38,013 bases of DNA from DATKPE01 sp035524335 (GCA_035524335.1 DATKPE010000027.1:1-38013); one strand, 5' to 3'; positions 15,998-24,432 are shown, counted from the stretch's first letter. The notes: generated from the sequence alone by a model not told the origin. Translations and numbers: made by a program.

Positions 15998-17277
15998 CGG
16001 ATGAACATCCTGTCGACGATGAGCGAAAGGCGGACGCTGTTGTAATAACGGTCCCGGCCGGCGGGCAGGAGGGAAATATTCGTATAGGATCCCCGGAACG
16101 CCTCCGCGAGCAGATAGATGCCCCAGTCGACCTCCGGCGCCACCCTGATCCCCCCTCCCCATTCGACGATGTTATTATAGTATTCCTTTGCCGCCACGGA
16201 AGGATCGGAACGGAAGATGTCGATCGCCGCGTCATGAGCACCGTTCAGCTGAAGAAAGCAGTCGACGACCGTCCCCGACGCCTCCAGCGCCCTGAGCCCT
16301 CCCTTGACCTGCAGATATCCGATGGTGTTTTTGTAGCGCGAATAGGCTCCCGCGGAGGTATAGAGATCGAACGTCGGGATCATCGGAAAGCGGATCCCCG
16401 GATGGCGGGAGAACGGGGCATAGATGCCGTACCCATAGACGGCGTAGAGACGGAAATCGTTCTGCACGATGGGGACATCGGTCCGGCCGATCACGTCGAA
16501 CGATACCCCTTCCTGCGCGCTCACGGAGAAGCCGGCCCAGGGCGCCGTCCGAAGGCCGATCGAAAGCATTTCGGTATTATCGGCGAAAATCTCCGGCACG
16601 GCGCCGGTCGACGATCTGGTATCCCCCGAGACGGAGTATGCTCCATACAGGCTGAGGAGAGGAAAAAGGTTGTACCCCTCCTCCGCGGTCAGATTGAGGA
16701 AATTATCCGTCCACCTGGAGTCATAGTACAGATCGGCGTACAGACGGGTCCACCAGCCGCTTCCCCCGGCGTGGGAACTCATCGCGCCGACCGGCGGGGC
16801 GAGGGAGCGAAGCTCGTCGTCCGCTTTGGCGCTGATGTCGGCGGACGGGGATTTTTTCAGCCGTTCGAAGAGCGGCACCGCCTCACTGTCGCGGCGGAGG
16901 GCATGGAGGACGCAGGCCCGGAGATACTGCATCGTGTCGGACGGCTGAAGACGCAGAGCAATCGTGAATTCAGTCAGTGCACGTTCGTACTCATGCTCGT
17001 TCTGATAATAGAGATACCCGAGCATCTGATGCGCCTGGAGGTTGAGCGAATCCAGGTCGGCCGCATGCCGGAAATACGGAAGGGCGGCATGTGGGTCGAT
17101 CCGGAGGATGGAATATGCCCGGGAGAGGGTCGTGAAAACCGAAGTGTCGGAAATGACCTGCGCGGGAGCGGGTGCACGGACGAGGAGGAGCGTCATCAGA
17201 ACCGGAAGGACCCCGCGGAGAACTCTCCATACTGCTCTCCTGTCACCCGGATCGATTCCGTTACATCCCTCTCTCAT
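15994..17277 (-). CDS. Outer-membrane TPR and beta-barrel protein (NfrA/PgaA-like exporter)
   Basis: A 427-residue protein with a hydrophobic signal segment (about residues 18-40, ending APAQ), two to three TPR units (about 45-140; HAADLDSLNLQAHQMLGYLYYQ, ALTEFTIALRLQPSD) and a C-terminal domain (about 170-427) of alternating aromatic/glycine strands such as YADLYYDSRW, FSVSAQEGVSF and GGIRVAPEVDWGIYLLAEAF. This TPR-plus-barrel build is that of NfrA and PgaA, which export polysaccharide through the outer membrane. Its stop overlaps the TTG start of the glycosyltransferase gene, supporting a synthase-exporter pair. The ATG at 17277 has no clear Shine-Dalgarno, so the exact start is uncertain. 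Confidence 0.8.
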   Translation of the reverse strand: MREGCNGIDPGDRRAVWRVLRGVLPVLMTLLLVRAPAPAQVISDTSVFTTLSRAYSILRIDPHAALPYFRHAADLDSLNLQAHQMLGYLYYQNEHEYERALTEFTIALRLQPSDTMQYLRACVLHALRRDSEAVPLFERLKKSPSADISAKADDELRSLAPPVGAMSSHAGGSGWWTRLYADLYYDSRWTDNFLNLTAEEGYNLFPLLSLYGAYSVSGDTRSSTGAVPEIFADNTEMLSIGLRTAPWAGFSVSAQEGVSFDVIGRTDVPIVQNDFRLYAVYGYGIYAPFSRHPGIRFPMIPTFDLYTSAGAYSRYKNTIGYLQVKGGLRALEASGTVVDCFLQLNGAHDAAIDIFRSDPSVAAKEYYNNIVEWGGGIRVAPEVDWGIYLLAEAFRGSYTNISLLPAGRDRYYNSVRLSLIVDRMFIR

Positions 17278-17315
17278 TCGTCAACGCTGATGGTGTGTCG
17301 ATCAATTTGACGAGC

Positions 17316-17344
17316 ATAATAATAAAATCCGTCGGAGAATCCAA
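17316..17344 (-). promoter_or_regulatory. Predicted promoter of the polysaccharide cassette
   Basis: On the minus strand, TTGGAT (17339-17344), 17-nt spacer, TATTAT (17316-17321). It lies 39 bp before the TPR/barrel ATG, back-to-back with the pepT promoter. Confidence 0.5.
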
Positions 17345-17359
17345 ACATTATCCCACCGT

Positions 17360-17388
17360 TTGATTCTCGCCCGTAAAATTCATACTAT
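17360..17388 (+). promoter_or_regulatory. Predicted promoter of pepT
   Basis: TTGATT (17360-17365), 17-nt spacer, TACTAT (17383-17388). The -10 box ends only 11 bases before the ATG, so the mRNA would have a leader of about 5 nt, near-leaderless. Confidence 0.55.
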
Positions 17389-17399
17389 CCCGTGATCGT

Positions 17400-18737
17400 A
17401 TGAAGATACTTTCCCGCAGATTCCTGCGGACGCTCATCGTTCCGCTCTTCCTTCTGCTCCTGCCGCCGACGGCACAGCCGCAGGATCACGAAACGGTCGC
17501 CGCCCGCTTCCTCCGCTATGTCCGCGTCAACACCCAATCGAGGGAAGACGCGGACTCCATTCCGAGCAGTGCGGGACAATGGACGCTCGCGCACCTGCTC
17601 GAGAAGGAACTCCACCGGCTGGGGGTGACGGATGTGACGATCGATGACCATTGCTACCTCTACGCCTCGCTCCCCCCGACCCTGCCCGATTCCGCGGCCG
17701 CGCACGTCCCGGCGATAGCACTCGTCGCGCACCTCGACACCTCACCGGAAACCAGTGGAGACAGCGTCGTGCCTCTGGTCCACAAAAACTATCAGGGCGG
17801 GCCGATCGTCCTGCCGGGTGACACTGCCGTCGCCCTCCTCCCCGACCGGATCCCGCACCTCCGGGAGTACGTCGGATCCGATATCATTACGGCCCGCGGC
17901 ACAACGCTCCTCGGAGCCGACGATAAAGCCGGAATTGCCGAAATCATGACAGCCGTGCAGGAACTGCTTGCCGATCACCACAGACCGCACGGTGCGGTAA
18001 AAATTGCCTTCACCCCCGATGAGGAAGTGACCGGGGCGGTAAAGTTCGACCTGCGCCGCTGTGGGGCACTGTATGCCTATACCATTGACGGTGAACAGAC
18101 GGGCGAAATCAGCAACGAGACCTGGAATGCGGACGAGGCGGTCATCACTTTCCGCGGAAAAAACACGCACCCGGGGAGCGCAAAAGGGATCATGGTCAAT
18201 TCGCTCTATGTCCTCGCAGATTTCATCGCCCGCCTGCCGGAGGAGATGAAACCCGAGACCACCGATCGGCGCACCGGCTTTCTTCACCCGTATACCGGCA
18301 CGCTCGACGTCGGCATGTCGAAGGTCAAATGCCTCCTCCGGAGCTTCGATCTCTCCGGCCTGGAAAAACAGAAGAACATTCTGTTTGACATCCGGAAACA
18401 GACCCTTGAAAGATTTCCCTCTGCTGTCATCGAGATCGACATCCGGCCGGACTATCGCAATATGCGCCTGAAGCTCGACAAGGTCCCCTTCGTGACCTCC
18501 TATGCCGCGGAAGCGTGCCGCGAAGCAGGCGTTCAGCCCGATATCACCCCCACCCGCGGCGGAACCGACGGCGCAATCCTGACCGAAATGGGCCTCCCCT
18601 GCCCGAACATCTTTACCGGGGCCGAGAATATCCACAGCGTGCATGAATGGATTCCGGTCCGCGGCATGGAAGCCGCCGTTCAGACCATCATCAACCTCGT
18701 TCATCTCTGGACCGAAAAAAGCCTCCCGCCGAAGTAG
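17400..18737 (+). CDS. pepT: Exported peptidase T (tripeptide aminopeptidase, M20B)
   Basis: A 445-residue zinc peptidase that removes N-terminal residues from tripeptides. All expected metal and catalytic residues are visible: H111 and D113 (HLDTSP), D174 (GADDKAG), E208/E209 (PDEEVTG), D230 (TIDGE), H257 (NTHPGSAKG) and H412 (ENIHSVHEW). The substrate motif RGGTDGA is present too. Unlike the usual cytoplasmic PepT, this one begins with a basic-hydrophobic signal peptide (about residues 5-27, ending TAQPQ), so it should act in the periplasm or outside. The lamin-tail gene follows after 54 bp and may be co-transcribed. Confidence 0.93.
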   Translation: MKILSRRFLRTLIVPLFLLLLPPTAQPQDHETVAARFLRYVRVNTQSREDADSIPSSAGQWTLAHLLEKELHRLGVTDVTIDDHCYLYASLPPTLPDSAAAHVPAIALVAHLDTSPETSGDSVVPLVHKNYQGGPIVLPGDTAVALLPDRIPHLREYVGSDIITARGTTLLGADDKAGIAEIMTAVQELLADHHRPHGAVKIAFTPDEEVTGAVKFDLRRCGALYAYTIDGEQTGEISNETWNADEAVITFRGKNTHPGSAKGIMVNSLYVLADFIARLPEEMKPETTDRRTGFLHPYTGTLDVGMSKVKCLLRSFDLSGLEKQKNILFDIRKQTLERFPSAVIEIDIRPDYRNMRLKLDKVPFVTSYAAEACREAGVQPDITPTRGGTDGAILTEMGLPCPNIFTGAENIHSVHEWIPVRGMEAAVQTIINLVHLWTEKSLPPK

Positions 18738-18791
18738 GTCCGGCGTCACACAGCCTCCCCGTCGTTCACCATTACATCGAGGAGGTGTGCC

Positions 18792-20528
18792 ATGTCCCGT
18801 TTTCTTCTGCTCCTGACGCTCCTGTTCCCCATGCTCCCTGCCCGCGCCCAGGTCGACAGGTTCCCCTTTGCGGAACCGTTCGATACACTTTCGCCCCCGG
18901 CTCTCCCTTCAGGCTGGGGTTCCAGCGCATTCCGATCCTCGGCGGGCGACTTCACCAGCACACGTTCGGCCGCCAATTCGGAATCGATCGCGGTCCTCAG
19001 CACCAATCCATCGATCGGTCAATATCTGATCTCTCCCCTTCTTTTCTTTCCGCCGTCGGTACCAGAAAGCCTTGTTTTTTTCGAACGCCGCTCTTCCACT
19101 CATAACGCCGGGCTTGTCATCGAATGGAGCGCGGACCGCGGAGACGCTTTCCAGCCGGTTTCCTCAGACACGTTTCGGAATGGCGGGACGACCGATTACC
19201 GCCGACGGGCTGTCGGACTCGCCGCCATCCGCCCCGGCGGCGACGGCGTCCTGCTCCGGTGGCGCCTGCTCGGAGACGGTACGGGAACGACCGGCACGAT
19301 CCGATTCGACGATGTCCGCGTCACGGCCCGGCCCGCAGTTGACGTCGTGGCCGCTTCTCTCACCGCACGTCCTTCCCACCCCTCCGCCGGCGATTCCCTC
19401 CGTCTGATCCTCACGATTCTCAACCGCGGCGTACAACCCGTCGCGAGCTGTTCCGCCGCATTTTACCGCGATCTCAACATGAACGGCGTCGCCGAGGAAG
19501 AGGAATGCCTCGGGAGAGCGGAAATACAGGAGAGTATTGCCCCCGGCGAGTCTCTGAGCATCGAGCACCGGACCGGTCCGCTGGCGGGGGGACATTCACT
19601 TTTCATCGCGGTCTGCAGTGCGGAGGGCGATTCCCTGTCCGGCGACGATACCGCGTCACTCGCGATGGACGCCGGCTGGATGCGCGGAAGTATTGTCGTC
19701 AATGAGATCATGTACGATCCCTCCCCGGGCATGGCTGAGTATGTCGAACTCTACAATCCGCTTTCTTCGACCGTCGATCTGGAGGGGTGGACGATATCGG
19801 ACAGACCGGATACTTCCCGTGGGCTGAAGGGAGTCAACCTCTCAAAGTCCTCCCTACCGGTCTGCCCCGGAGGATACCTTCTGGCGGCGTCCGACTCATC
19901 CGTCTACCTCCAGTTTCCGGAACTCCGGTACCAGAAGAATCCCGTCCTCGTTCGGAGCGGCATAAGCCTCAGGAATGCCGGAGATTATCTCATCCTGCGA
20001 GATGCGACGGGTGAAGTCATCGACAGCCTGCGGTACGATCCTGCGTGGCAGAATCCGGCGGTGAACGATCCCGGCGGGAAATCGCTCGAGCGGATCAATC
20101 CGCTGGGCCGCTCCTTCGACCCCCGCAACTGGACGACGTGTGCGGATCCGTCGGGCGGCACGCCGGACCGCCGCAACAGCGTCTACACGATCGCGGTGCC
20201 GGCCTCCTCGGCTCTTTCGGTCACGCCGAATCCCTTCTCGCCCGACGGCGACGGCTTCGAGGACATCGCCTGCGTCTCGTACGTCCTTCCGTTCACCTCC
20301 GCGGTGATCAGGATCAGAATATTCGACGCCCTGGGACACCTGGTCCGGACACTCGCGGATGGAGAACTCTCGGGCGCTTCCGGAACGGTATTCTGGGACG
20401 GGCTGAACGACCGCAGGGCCCGGGTGAATATCGGGATCTACATTATCCTGCTTGAAGCGTATTCGGGACAGGGGGGCCGGAGCGACCGCTCAAAGGCGGT
20501 CGTCGTTGTGGCGACGAGGCTTCACTGA
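18792..20528 (+). CDS. Secreted lamin-tail-domain protein
   Basis: A 578-residue exported protein. It has a signal peptide (1-20, ARAQ), an N-terminal beta domain (about 21-180), a CARDB-like Ig domain (about 183-290) and a lamin tail domain (about 298-465: IVVNEIMYDPSPGMAEYVELYN, GYLLAASDSS, WTTCADPSGGTPDRRN). The C-terminal segment (about 475-578), with VTPNPFSPDGDGFED and RIFDALGHLVRTL, is a FlgD-like/sorting-type domain. Such proteins are usually surface-bound or secreted in the FCB group; enzymatic activity is not evident. GAGGAGG lies just before the ATG. It follows pepT closely, which may hint at extracellular peptide use. Confidence 0.88.
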   Translation: MSRFLLLLTLLFPMLPARAQVDRFPFAEPFDTLSPPALPSGWGSSAFRSSAGDFTSTRSAANSESIAVLSTNPSIGQYLISPLLFFPPSVPESLVFFERRSSTHNAGLVIEWSADRGDAFQPVSSDTFRNGGTTDYRRRAVGLAAIRPGGDGVLLRWRLLGDGTGTTGTIRFDDVRVTARPAVDVVAASLTARPSHPSAGDSLRLILTILNRGVQPVASCSAAFYRDLNMNGVAEEEECLGRAEIQESIAPGESLSIEHRTGPLAGGHSLFIAVCSAEGDSLSGDDTASLAMDAGWMRGSIVVNEIMYDPSPGMAEYVELYNPLSSTVDLEGWTISDRPDTSRGLKGVNLSKSSLPVCPGGYLLAASDSSVYLQFPELRYQKNPVLVRSGISLRNAGDYLILRDATGEVIDSLRYDPAWQNPAVNDPGGKSLERINPLGRSFDPRNWTTCADPSGGTPDRRNSVYTIAVPASSALSVTPNPFSPDGDGFEDIACVSYVLPFTSAVIRIRIFDALGHLVRTLADGELSGASGTVFWDGLNDRRARVNIGIYIILLEAYSGQGGRSDRSKAVVVVATRLH

Positions 20529-20534
20529 ACGTCC

Positions 20535-20549
20535 GGGAGGGCGGTACCG
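20535..20549. repeat. Second copy of a 15-bp element
   Basis: GGGAGGGCGGTACCG, identical to 1886-1900 and in the same orientation. Both copies lie just 3' of a minus-strand gene (cyclophilin and fmdB). Here it also contains the self-complementary GGCGGTACCGCC. Confidence 0.6.
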
Positions 20550-20551
20550 CC

Positions 20552-20845
20552 TCAGTCGGAATTCTTCTTCGGAGGAGCCGGTTTTCCGGACGGAGGAGTT
20601 GCCGGGGGTGTATCCCCTTTCGGGGCGGACGGTTTGGACGGCGAGGAGGGACTGGTGGACGATTTTTTATAATCGGTGAGATAGAATCCGCTCCCTTTGA
20701 AGACCAGGCCAGCGCCGCCGCCGATATTGCGGACGAGCGTATTCTGTCCGCAGGAGGGACAGAGGGTAAGGGGGGAATCCTTGATCGACTGAAATTCTTC
20801 CAGCTCGAAGCGGCACGATTTACAGATGTACTGGTACGTTGGCAT
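20552..20845 (-). CDS. FmdB-family zinc ribbon protein
   Basis: A 97-residue protein. The N-terminal half is a FmdB/putative regulatory zinc ribbon: MPTYQYICKSC, then CPSCGQ, giving two CxxC pairs (C8/C11 and C29/C32), followed by the family segment GSGFYLTDYK. The C-terminal half is a low-complexity Ser/Pro/Lys tail. The molecular role of the family is not established. It is transcribed from its own promoter, divergent from the aminotransferase gene, with a leader of about 50 nt that contains a 7-bp hairpin (CAGAGAT 20872-20878 with ATCTCTG 20889-20895). Confidence 0.9.
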   Translation of the reverse strand: MPTYQYICKSCRFELEEFQSIKDSPLTLCPSCGQNTLVRNIGGGAGLVFKGSGFYLTDYKKSSTSPSSPSKPSAPKGDTPPATPPSGKPAPPKKNSD

Positions 20846-20904
20846 AGAAAGTCTGAAATTCTGATACTGAACAGAGATTGGGAGGATTATCTCTGATATA
20901 TATG

Positions 20905-20933
20905 AATATACTGACCTCCGCAGAGATTCACAA
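20905..20933 (-). promoter_or_regulatory. Predicted promoter of the fmdB-like gene
   Basis: On the minus strand, TTGTGA (20928-20933), 17-nt spacer, TATATT (20905-20910). The leader is about 50 nt. Confidence 0.55.
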
Positions 20934-20948
20934 ACCGTGTTATTTTTT

Positions 20949-20976
20949 TTGATATTTCCGTGAATTTTCGTACACT
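20949..20976 (+). promoter_or_regulatory. Predicted promoter of the aminotransferase-pckA operon
   Basis: TTGATA (20949-20954), 16-nt spacer, TACACT (20971-20976), inside an AT-rich stretch. The leader would be about 65 nt. Shifting the -35 box by one base (TTTGAT) gives 17 nt. Confidence 0.5.
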
Positions 20977-21047
20977 GTAGCGGATTTCATCACGTATCCA
21001 CCCCGTTATTCAATTTACCACCGACCGGAAAGTGAGGACCATCAGAC

Positions 21048-22265
21048 ATGAATCTGAGTCAACTCGCGCGCTCGATCGCTGAATCACCGACACTGAAACT
21101 CAACGAGGAAGCACGTCTCCTGAAGGAAAAAGGTGAAGCGGTCATTCACCTCGGCGCAGGAGAGCCGAAAAACAAAGCGCCGATCAATGCGATACTGAGT
21201 TCGGCGGCAAAACTGACCACCGGAGATGTCAAGTATACACCGACCGACGGAACGCCCGGGCTGAAAAAGGCGATCATCCGTTACACGGAGGAGAATTATG
21301 GAAAGGTCATCAGCCCCGAAAACATCATCGTCTCCGCGGGCGCCAAGCAGTCGGTCTACAACCTCCTCTACACCATCCTGAATCCGCAGGACGAGGTGAT
21401 CATTCTCGCGCCGTACTGGGTCAGCTACCCGGAAATGGTGCGGATGTGCTACGGCGTCCCGGTCGTCGTCACGCCGGAAGACGGCACGTTCCATCCGCGG
21501 ATGGCGGACATTGAACAGCGGGTCAGTTCCTACACCCGGGCCATCATCGTGAACAGTCCGAACAATCCGTCCGGCGTGATGTACAGCGAGGAGTTCATCG
21601 GTCAGATCGTCGATTTCTGTGAGCGCAAAGGAATCTTCTGCATCATGGACGACATTTATCACAAGCTGATCTTCGACGGAAGAAAGACCATCTCCGCCTA
21701 TCAGCACACGAAACACGATCTCGAAAACTCCCACCTCATCGTCGTCAACGGCATATCGAAGCTGTACGGCATGACGGGGTTCCGCATCGGGTGGACGGTC
21801 GCGCCGAAGAAAATGACGGAAGTGATGACGAACGTGCAGGGGCAGATCACAACCACGACCTCGGTGATCCTGCAGGCCGCCGCGGAGGGTGCGCTGATGG
21901 GCATCCAGAGCATCGTCGACGGTCTCCGCCTGACGATCGAGAACAACCGGAACGTGATGGTGCAGGAGCTCAATTCGTTTAAGGGGGTCAGGATCATCAG
22001 GCCGGACGGGACCTTCTACTGCCTCCCCGATTTCCGGGCGTACAACAAGAGCTCCGTCGAGCTTTCGAACTTCCTCCTGAAAAAGGCGCTGGTGGTCACG
22101 GTGCCCGGAAAGGAGTTCGGCATGGAGGGTCACCTCCGGCTCAGCTTCTGCGGCACCATCAAGGAGATCAAGCAGGGCGTCGAGCGCATCAAGTGGGCGC
22201 TCGATCCCGATTCTCCGAGTGAGATCTACATCGGCGAACGCAAATTAGTGAGGGACTGGCTATGA
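21048..22265 (+). CDS. Class I/II pyridoxal-phosphate aminotransferase, aspartate aminotransferase-like
   Basis: A 405-residue fold-type I PLP enzyme, most like bacterial aspartate aminotransferase (Ib subgroup), interconverting aspartate and 2-oxoglutarate with oxaloacetate and glutamate. The PLP-binding lysine is K238 (NGISKLYGMTGFRIGW). N172 (SPNNPSG), D202/Y204 (DDIYHKL) and a C-terminal LRLSFCG arginine complete the site. The start has AAGTGAGGA upstream. The stop TGA overlaps the ATG of pckA (ATGA at 22262-22265), so translation is probably coupled and the oxaloacetate made here could feed PEP carboxykinase. Substrate specificity cannot be fixed from sequence alone. Confidence 0.9.
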   Translation: MNLSQLARSIAESPTLKLNEEARLLKEKGEAVIHLGAGEPKNKAPINAILSSAAKLTTGDVKYTPTDGTPGLKKAIIRYTEENYGKVISPENIIVSAGAKQSVYNLLYTILNPQDEVIILAPYWVSYPEMVRMCYGVPVVVTPEDGTFHPRMADIEQRVSSYTRAIIVNSPNNPSGVMYSEEFIGQIVDFCERKGIFCIMDDIYHKLIFDGRKTISAYQHTKHDLENSHLIVVNGISKLYGMTGFRIGWTVAPKKMTEVMTNVQGQITTTTSVILQAAAEGALMGIQSIVDGLRLTIENNRNVMVQELNSFKGVRIIRPDGTFYCLPDFRAYNKSSVELSNFLLKKALVVTVPGKEFGMEGHLRLSFCGTIKEIKQGVERIKWALDPDSPSEIYIGERKLVRDWL

Positions 22266-23902
22266 ACAACCTACTGAACATCAAGACCCCCGCCCAGGAA
22301 ATTGCCAAGGCGCTGAAGAGCGATTACGGCCTCGAAAACCACGGGCTGACGAACCTGAACACGGTCTACTGGAATCTGCCGACCGAGGCGCTCTACGAGG
22401 AGATCATCTTCCGCGGCGAAGCGCGCATCTCCGCCCACGGTCCGATCATCGCGAACACCGGAAAGCATACCGGCCGGTCGGTGAACGACAAGTTCGTCGT
22501 CAAGGAACCCTCCACCGAGGATAAAATCTGGTGGGGTGAATACAACCGGCCGTTCAACCAGGACAAGTTCAACGAGGTCTTCAGCCGGCTCCAGGGCTTC
22601 CTCCAGGGAAGGGACCTCTTCGTCCAGGACTGCTATGCCGGCGCCGACCCGAATTACCGTCTGGCCATCCGGATCATCGCCGAAAAGGCCTGGCACAGCG
22701 CTTTTGCGCGCAACATGTTTCTCCTCCCCGGGACAAACGACGAGTACCGGCACCACGTCCCGGATTTTACGATCCTCGCGATCCCCTCGTTCAAGGGGAT
22801 GCCCCAGATCGACGGCACGGCGACGGAGACGTTCATTCTCCTCAACTTTGCCCAGAAGCTGGGAATCATCGGCAATACGGCCTACGCGGGCGAAGTGAAA
22901 AAATCGATCTTCACGGTGATGAATTTTCTCCTCCCGCTCGACGGCGTCATGCCGATGCACTGTTCGGCCAACATCGGAAAGAGCGGCGACACCGCGCTCT
23001 TCTTCGGCCTTTCGGGCACCGGCAAGACCACTCTTTCGGCCGATCCGACCCGCGGCCTGATCGGGGACGACGAGCACGGCTGGAGTGACGACGGCGTATT
23101 CAATTTCGAGGGGGGATGCTATGCGAAGGTCATCAGTCTTTCCCCGACCGCCGAACCCGAGATCTACAGCTGTACACGCCGGTTCGGAACCATCCTTGAG
23201 AACGTGATCTTCGACCCCGTGACGAGGATGATCGATCTGGACGATGCAACGCTGACGGAAAACACCCGCGCCTCCTACCCGCTCGACTTCATCGAAAACG
23301 CGGTGCTGGAAAAGACCGGCGGCCATCCGAAAAACATCATTCTCCTCACCTGCGACGCATCGGGGGTTCTCCCGCCGATCGCGAAGCTGACCCCGGATCA
23401 GACGCTCTACCAGTTCATTTCGGGGTATACGACGAAGGTGGCGGGCACGGAGATGGGGCTCGGCAAGGAGCCGGAGCTCACCTTCAGCGCCTGCTTCGGC
23501 GCGCCGTTCATGGTGCACCATCCGTATTTTTACGCCGACCTGCTGAAGCGGAAGATCGAAAAGTACAAATCGACCTGCTGGCTCGTCAACACCGGCTGGG
23601 TCGGAGGTCCCTACGGGATCGGAAAGCGGATCAGCATCCGGTACACGCGGCAGTTGCTCAACGCCGCGCTGAACGGCAAACTGCTCTCGGTCAAGTATGC
23701 CACCGACCCGGTCTTCGGATTCCAGGTGCCTGAGTCGTGCGAGGATATTCCCCAGAGCGTTCTGAATCCCTCCTCATCATGGAGCGACAAGAAACTCTAC
23801 ATGCAGAGGTACCGCCAGCTGGCGTCCCGGTTTGTGGAAAACTTCAAGAAATTTGAAGCGGGATGTCCGCCGGAGGTGATCAAGGCGGGTCCGCATCTCT
23901 GA
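22262..23902 (+). CDS. pckA: Phosphoenolpyruvate carboxykinase (ATP)
   Basis: A 546-residue cytoplasmic enzyme converting oxaloacetate and ATP to PEP, CO2 and ADP, the entry step of gluconeogenesis. Kinase-1 P-loop GLSGTGKT lies at 249-256, the metal-binding kinase-2 region DDEHGW at 269-274, and family blocks are NTGKHTGRSVNDKF, MPMHCSAN and NTGWVGGPYGIGKRI. Length is normal for the ATP-dependent type. It overlaps the aminotransferase gene by 4 bp and is followed by a strong terminator whose T-run lies inside the end of coaD on the other strand. Confidence 0.97.
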   Translation: MNNLLNIKTPAQEIAKALKSDYGLENHGLTNLNTVYWNLPTEALYEEIIFRGEARISAHGPIIANTGKHTGRSVNDKFVVKEPSTEDKIWWGEYNRPFNQDKFNEVFSRLQGFLQGRDLFVQDCYAGADPNYRLAIRIIAEKAWHSAFARNMFLLPGTNDEYRHHVPDFTILAIPSFKGMPQIDGTATETFILLNFAQKLGIIGNTAYAGEVKKSIFTVMNFLLPLDGVMPMHCSANIGKSGDTALFFGLSGTGKTTLSADPTRGLIGDDEHGWSDDGVFNFEGGCYAKVISLSPTAEPEIYSCTRRFGTILENVIFDPVTRMIDLDDATLTENTRASYPLDFIENAVLEKTGGHPKNIILLTCDASGVLPPIAKLTPDQTLYQFISGYTTKVAGTEMGLGKEPELTFSACFGAPFMVHHPYFYADLLKRKIEKYKSTCWLVNTGWVGGPYGIGKRISIRYTRQLLNAALNGKLLSVKYATDPVFGFQVPESCEDIPQSVLNPSSSWSDKKLYMQRYRQLASRFVENFKKFEAGCPPEVIKAGPHL

Positions 23903-23925
23903 GGCGGGGAAAATGCAGGTTCACG

Positions 23926-23961
23926 GGCCAGGCACCGGATACGGTGTCAGGCCTTTTTTTT
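23926..23961 (+). terminator. Intrinsic terminator of pckA, overlapping coaD
   Basis: GGCC A GGCACCG (23926-23937), loop GATA, CGGTGTC A GGCC (23942-23953), then eight T (23954-23961). The T-run and upper stem lie in the last codons of coaD, where they encode its C-terminal lysines. Confidence 0.85.
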
Positions 23962-24432
23962 GAACTTGCGGGCGAGGAAGCGCGCGACCGAAGGGGGAAC
24001 GAAATCGGTGATATCGCCTCCGACCGCCGCCAGCTCCCGTACGATGCTCGAATTGAGGTAGGTGTATTTCTCGTGCGGCATGAGGAACACGGTGGAGACG
24101 TCCCCGGCCAGCTTGCGGTTCATGAGCGCCATCTGGAACTCGTACTCGAAATCGGAGACGGCGCGCAGGCCGCGGATGATGGCAATTGCCTTCTTCCTCG
24201 TCGCGTAGGAGACGAGCATTCCGTCGAACGCGTCGACGGTCACGTTGCGGAAGGGGCGGACCGAGTCGGCGACCATCCGGCGGCGTTCCGCATCGGTGAA
24301 GAGCGGCCGCTTCGCGCTGTTCCGGGCGATGACCACGATAACCCTGTCGAACAGCTCGGCCGCCCGCTTGATCACGTCGAGGTGGCCGTTGGTGATCGGA
24401 TCGAACGTCCCGGGGTAGACTGCGATTTTCAT
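23947..24432 (-). CDS. coaD: Phosphopantetheine adenylyltransferase
   Basis: A 161-residue nucleotidyltransferase making dephospho-CoA from 4'-phosphopantetheine and ATP, the penultimate step of coenzyme A synthesis. The TNGH motif (residues 14-17, YPGTFDPITNGHLDVIKRA) and the C-terminal LNSSIVREL segment, equivalent to the ISSTxxR motif, are present. Length is standard. The ATG overlaps the rsmD stop (ATGA), and this rsmD-coaD order is common in bacteria. The lysine-rich C-terminus (FKKKA) coincides with the pckA terminator on the opposite strand. Confidence 0.97.
   Translation of the reverse strand: MKIAVYPGTFDPITNGHLDVIKRAAELFDRVIVVIARNSAKRPLFTDAERRRMVADSVRPFRNVTVDAFDGMLVSYATRKKAIAIIRGLRAVSDFEYEFQMALMNRKLAGDVSTVFLMPHEKYTYLNSSIVRELAAVGGDITDFVPPSVARFLARKFKKKA

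Noticed and set aside
15998..16162. N-terminal 55-residue extension of the glycosyltransferase
   Set aside because: Gly/Arg/Pro-rich, lies inside the barrel protein gene, and has no counterpart in processive GT2 enzymes; TTG at 15997 fits better.
22271..23521. 416-codon minus-strand frame
   Set aside because: Antisense shadow of pckA.
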